Positions 5,392-7,777 of a stretch of 7,777 nt of DNA are shown piece by piece. The notes beneath the pieces are model-generated. The model saw only the letters and a list, made by a program, of their open reading frames with translations. It searched no databases and was not told the DNA's origin. The stretch comes from Anaerolineaceae bacterium (GTDB lineage: Bacteria; Chloroflexota; Anaerolineae; Anaerolineales; Anaerolineaceae), in NCBI GenBank assembly GCA_003158355.1, contig PMIV01000279.1, forward strand, positions 1-7,777, given 5' to 3'. Made by a program: the position numbers and the translations under genes. How positions within the stretch are numbered: position 1 is the stretch's first letter; each line of letters starts with the position of its first letter.

Positions 5392-5766
5392 TTAACGGGT
5401 CATGGCCAGGATCATGCCGCTCAAGAACGGGACGAGCCAGATGAACCAAACCACCAAACTAAAGCGATGGAAATTCTGGATGGCGTTTTCATTCTTCTTG
5501 ACCAACGTGATGGTGGCCCAGACGGCATGGATGATCATCAGAATAATGGCGGCCAGGCCGGTAATTCCGTGAATATTAAACTCAAAGTTACCCGCAATTT
5601 TGGTCATCAAGGTGGTGCCAGTGGTATCGCATACAAAACCCAGCCAGAAGAAGATCAACTGCCAGGCTTGCAAACGGCCGACGATCTTTTCTCCCCAGAC
5701 ACCTATTGAATAGAAGACCAGCGCGGAAGTGATAAATATAATTGCAAAGGGAAGCAAATTGACCAT
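5392..5766 (-). CDS. Small four-helix membrane protein, HsmA/TIGR03987-like
   Basis: This 124-aa protein has four predicted membrane helices (about residues 5-24, 33-50, 68-90 and 102-121). It resembles the TIGR03987/HsmA family by recalled pattern: FYSIGVWGEKI.GRL, then FFWLGFVCDTTGTTLM, then FNIHGITGLAAIILMIIHAVWA and NFHRFSLVVWFIWLVPFLSGM. Three histidines (His66, His80, His100) sit at or beside helices, a pattern often seen in proteins that bind heme, quinone or metal, but the function is not established here. Starts elsewhere were not needed: AGGAG lies 6 nt before the ATG. Its stop is 2 bp from that of the ABC exporter gene on the other strand. It is divergent from the MFS gene across 145 bp, in which I saw no convincing promoter for either gene. 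Confidence 0.75.
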   Translation of the reverse strand: MVNLLPFAIIFITSALVFYSIGVWGEKIVGRLQAWQLIFFWLGFVCDTTGTTLMTKIAGNFEFNIHGITGLAAIILMIIHAVWATITLVKKNENAIQNFHRFSLVVWFIWLVPFLSGMILAMTR

Positions 5767-5911
5767 TTAATACTCCTGTTCCTTTTCCATAAATAAGGGA
5801 CTACAATCTACCTTTAATTGTGCTTACTTAACCTCTTGTTTCAGAAAAATCTATTTTATCTTACCTTCACAAATCCCGTTAGTATTTTAATCTGCGTCGT
5901 CGGGAAAAATT

Positions 5912-7090
5912 ATGGAAAAATCAAAAGCCAGAAATATTCTGATCAATACCAGTTTTAGTTATTTTTCAATTGGGCTGCTGTGGGCTTCCATCGGGCCGCT
6001 GCTTTCGCAATTTGCGACTCGAAACGGAACAACCCTGGCCACAATCGGTGGTTTGTATAGTGCCATCTTTTTAGGGGCGGTTGTTGCGCTGCTGGTTCTG
6101 GGACCTTTAACTGACCGCTGGGGTCATCTGCGTTCGCTTACCATTGCTATGTTGACGATGGGGCTTGGAATTATTGGGGTAAGCCTCAGCCGATGGCTGC
6201 CGCTTACCTTCTTCCTGGCATTTATTGCGGGTTTAGGACAGGGTATTTGCAACTTGAGCGGCAATGTGATGATCGGAAGGCTATTCTCAGAAAAGAATGT
6301 TGCGGCGGTCAATTTGATAAATCTGTTTTTTGGACTGGGCGCCTTCGTTGGCCCGCTGTTTGTCAGCCTATCGCTGCACCTGTGGCAAAATGGATTTCCG
6401 GCTCTGTGGTTCAGTGTGGTGCTTTTATTGGCCGCTGCCGCTATCTTCTTATTTGGCTTTTTCAATGTGAAAGTGGATTCAGATCATGCGGCTCAGGCCG
6501 GGCAGCAAAAAAAGAAGCTTCGTGTGACCGCCTTGCTGTTCAGCCTGGGGATGCTTATTTTGCTTTACGTGGGCAGCGAAAGTGCCATTGGCGGATGGGC
6601 GACCTCATATATGCAGCAAACCACCTCGCTTAAAATTGAGATTGCGGCACTGGTAACTTCCGGGTTCTGGCTGGCTTTGTCCCTGGGGCGGGCGATGGGA
6701 ACTTTGATCGGAACGCGCCTCTCGGCCAGACATATATTGATGATCTGTCTGGGGATTTCCTCGCTTGGTACGATCCTCTTTGTTCTTGGTTACGGGCAGA
6801 CGATCATGAGTGTGGCCGCCATCTTCCTGATTGGCCTGGGCTTTGGAGCGATCTATCCCACCGGTATGGCCATGCTTACCTCAGCTCACCCCGATAATCC
6901 GGGGCAGGCCGGCTCGCTGATCACCGCCATGGGTTCTATCGGCGGCGCAATCATCCCCTGGATGCAGGGTGTGGTTATGGAAAAGACCAGCATCCGCGGC
7001 GGCACCTACATGGTGGCCGTGTTGATGCTGCTGCTCATCCTCAGTTTTGCGGTCCATCAGCGGGCTGTGAAACGAGCGAAAAACAACTAA
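5912..7090 (+). CDS. MFS transporter, sugar-transporter-like (FucP/GlcP type)
   Basis: This 392-aa integral membrane protein is a 12-helix secondary transporter. MFS motif A is GPLTDRWGHLR (64-74). The N-half ends in a cytoplasmic loop with KVDSDHAAQAGQQKKK (187-202). The C-half starts with LLYVGSESAIGGWATSYM, a signature reminiscent of the GlcP/NaGLT1 and FucP-related sugar transporters. It continues with SLGRAMG and GFGAIYPTGMAMLTSAHP. Sugar as substrate is inference from that motif; a drug or nucleoside exporter is not excluded. The ATG has only a weak GGGA about 8 nt upstream. The gene stands alone and ends in a strong terminator. Confidence 0.88.
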   Translation: MEKSKARNILINTSFSYFSIGLLWASIGPLLSQFATRNGTTLATIGGLYSAIFLGAVVALLVLGPLTDRWGHLRSLTIAMLTMGLGIIGVSLSRWLPLTFFLAFIAGLGQGICNLSGNVMIGRLFSEKNVAAVNLINLFFGLGAFVGPLFVSLSLHLWQNGFPALWFSVVLLLAAAAIFLFGFFNVKVDSDHAAQAGQQKKKLRVTALLFSLGMLILLYVGSESAIGGWATSYMQQTTSLKIEIAALVTSGFWLALSLGRAMGTLIGTRLSARHILMICLGISSLGTILFVLGYGQTIMSVAAIFLIGLGFGAIYPTGMAMLTSAHPDNPGQAGSLITAMGSIGGAIIPWMQGVVMEKTSIRGGTYMVAVLMLLLILSFAVHQRAVKRAKNN

Positions 7091-7091
7091 A

Positions 7092-7131
7092 AAACATCGG
7101 GCTCCTATCAGGTGCCCGATGTTTGCTCTTT
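7092..7131. terminator. Bidirectional rho-independent terminator
   Basis: An 11-bp perfect stem, AAACATCGGGC (7092-7102) with GCCCGATGTTT (7114-7124), is extended inside the loop by CCT/AGG. On the plus strand it is followed by GCTCTTTTTATT. On the minus strand the stem is followed by a run of T residues (complement of the A-run at 7089-7094). It lies between the convergent MFS and aconitase genes and can serve both. Confidence 0.92.
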
Positions 7132-7134
7132 TTA

Positions 7135-7777
7135 TTACTTCGCCAATACATTTTTCACAAAGGCCGGCAGCAGGCCGCCCTCTTTGAAGTAGGCCAGTTC
7201 GCCGGGGGTGTTGATGCACAGGCGCACGTGGAACTCCTTCATGCCGCATTCGCCGTCAAAGGCGCGCACCAGCAGACGTTTGCCGACGCTGAGATTCTCC
7301 AGACCGATGATCTCGTAACTCTCGCGGCCGGTGAGGTTCAAACTCTCCACGTTGTGGCCGGGCTCGAACTGCAGGGGCAGTACGCCCATGCCCACCAGGT
7401 TGGAGCGGTGGATGCGCTCGAAGGATTCGGCCAGCACGGCTTTGACGCCCAGCAGCAGCGGACCCTTGGCGGCCCAATCGCGGCTGGAACCGGTGCCGTA
7501 CTCCTTGCCGGCCAGCAGCAAAAGCGGTACTGCTTCGGCCTGGTACTGCATGGCCACCTCATACAGGCTGCCCTGTTTGCCGTCAGGCAGGTGAAGGGCA
7601 AAGCTGCCTTCCACGCCCGGCAGCATCTTGTTCTTGATGCGGATGTTGGCCAGGGTGCCGCGCGCCAGTACCTGATAGTTGCCGCGGCGCGAGCCGTAGG
7701 AGTTGAACTCGCTGGAAGGAACGCCCAGGCTCTGCAAATACTTGCCGGCGGCGCTGGCAGCGGGGATATCTCCGGCG
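7135..7777 (-). CDS. acnA: Aconitate hydratase, C-terminal part (cut by window edge)
   Basis: The last 213 residues of an aconitase are visible; the rest lies beyond the right edge. Aconitase is the TCA-cycle enzyme that interconverts citrate and isocitrate through a [4Fe-4S] cluster. The visible part is the mobile fourth domain: AGDIPAASAAGKYL, then FNSYGSRRGNYQVLARGTLA, then YGTGSSRDWAAKGPLLLGVKAV and ESFERIHRSNLVGMGVLPLQF. Substrate-contacting arginines in SYGSRRGN and GSSRDW are present. The cluster cysteines lie upstream and cannot be seen. There is no ATG at the true N-terminus here; the reading frame is open to the edge. This stretch is visibly GC-richer than its neighbours, in keeping with strong codon bias in a highly expressed gene. 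Methylcitrate or homoaconitase functions are less likely given the AcnA-type motifs. Confidence 0.95.
   Translation of the reverse strand, partial: AGDIPAASAAGKYLQSLGVPSSEFNSYGSRRGNYQVLARGTLANIRIKNKMLPGVEGSFALHLPDGKQGSLYEVAMQYQAEAVPLLLLAGKEYGTGSSRDWAAKGPLLLGVKAVLAESFERIHRSNLVGMGVLPLQFEPGHNVESLNLTGRESYEIIGLENLSVGKRLLVRAFDGECGMKEFHVRLCINTPGELAYFKEGGLLPAFVKNVLAK

Noticed and set aside
5804..5825. ACAAT-N9-ATTGT inverted arms in the divergent gap before the MFS gene
   Set aside because: The arms are in the opposite orientation to the NtcA-like sites and the spacing differs; 5-bp arms in AT-rich DNA are expected by chance.
7331..7594. Open frames on both strands over the aconitase gene
   Set aside because: High GC suppresses stop codons in the other frames; the aconitase frame alone has conserved motifs.

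Overview
The window is a chromosomal stretch of ordinary bacterial genes. Visible GC is moderate, with a clearly GC-richer right end. No rRNA, tRNA, CRISPR array, insertion sequence or phage gene could be seen. The likely host is a Gram-positive-like or Chloroflexota-type bacterium, perhaps of the Anaerolineae. This rests on gene style only: a lipoprotein metal-binding protein, an NtcA-like Crp regulator fused to a degenerate receiver domain, a TIGR03987-type small membrane protein, and an MsbA-like exporter with a long insert. The phylum is inference.

Layout. Positions 1-1045 (minus) hold a metal-uptake operon: a TroA/ZnuA-type lipoprotein, then the first 16 codons of an ABC-3 (ZnuB-type) permease running off the left edge, with a hairpin between them. 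Positions 1242-2150 (minus) encode a Crp/Fnr-family regulator with a pseudo-receiver N-terminus. Positions 2278-2766 (minus) encode a flavin-binding split-barrel (PPOX-like) protein. Positions 2846-3184 (minus) hold a YegP/DUF1508 gene that lacks any ATG, GTG or TTG start and appears to begin at ATA. Positions 3461-5389 (plus) encode an MsbA-like ABC exporter half-transporter. Positions 5392-5766 (minus) encode an HsmA/TIGR03987-like four-helix membrane protein. Positions 5912-7090 (plus) encode an MFS transporter of the sugar-transporter type. A strong bidirectional terminator at 7092-7131 separates it from the 3' end of an aconitase gene (7135-7777, minus, cut by the right edge).

Regulation. 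The best regulatory signal is upstream of the Crp-family gene. A 20-bp palindromic element at 2228-2247 reads GTA-N8-CAC on the coding strand. It is followed after exactly 22 nt by TAATAT, which is the architecture of an NtcA-activated promoter (GTA-N8-TAC-N22-TAN3T, centre at -41.5). The regulator's recognition helix looks like that of NtcA. A second copy of the element (16 of 20 identical) lies at 1221-1240, one base past the regulator's stop codon and ahead of the metal-uptake operon. Together these suggest an autoregulated, NtcA-like regulator that may also act on metal uptake. The other genes look like independent housekeeping or stress/transport units rather than one system.

Nothing here amounts to a wholly new defence or biosynthetic system. 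The items most worth checking are the paired NtcA-like sites with the receiver-fused regulator, the ATA-start YegP gene, and the insert in the exporter's nucleotide-binding domain.
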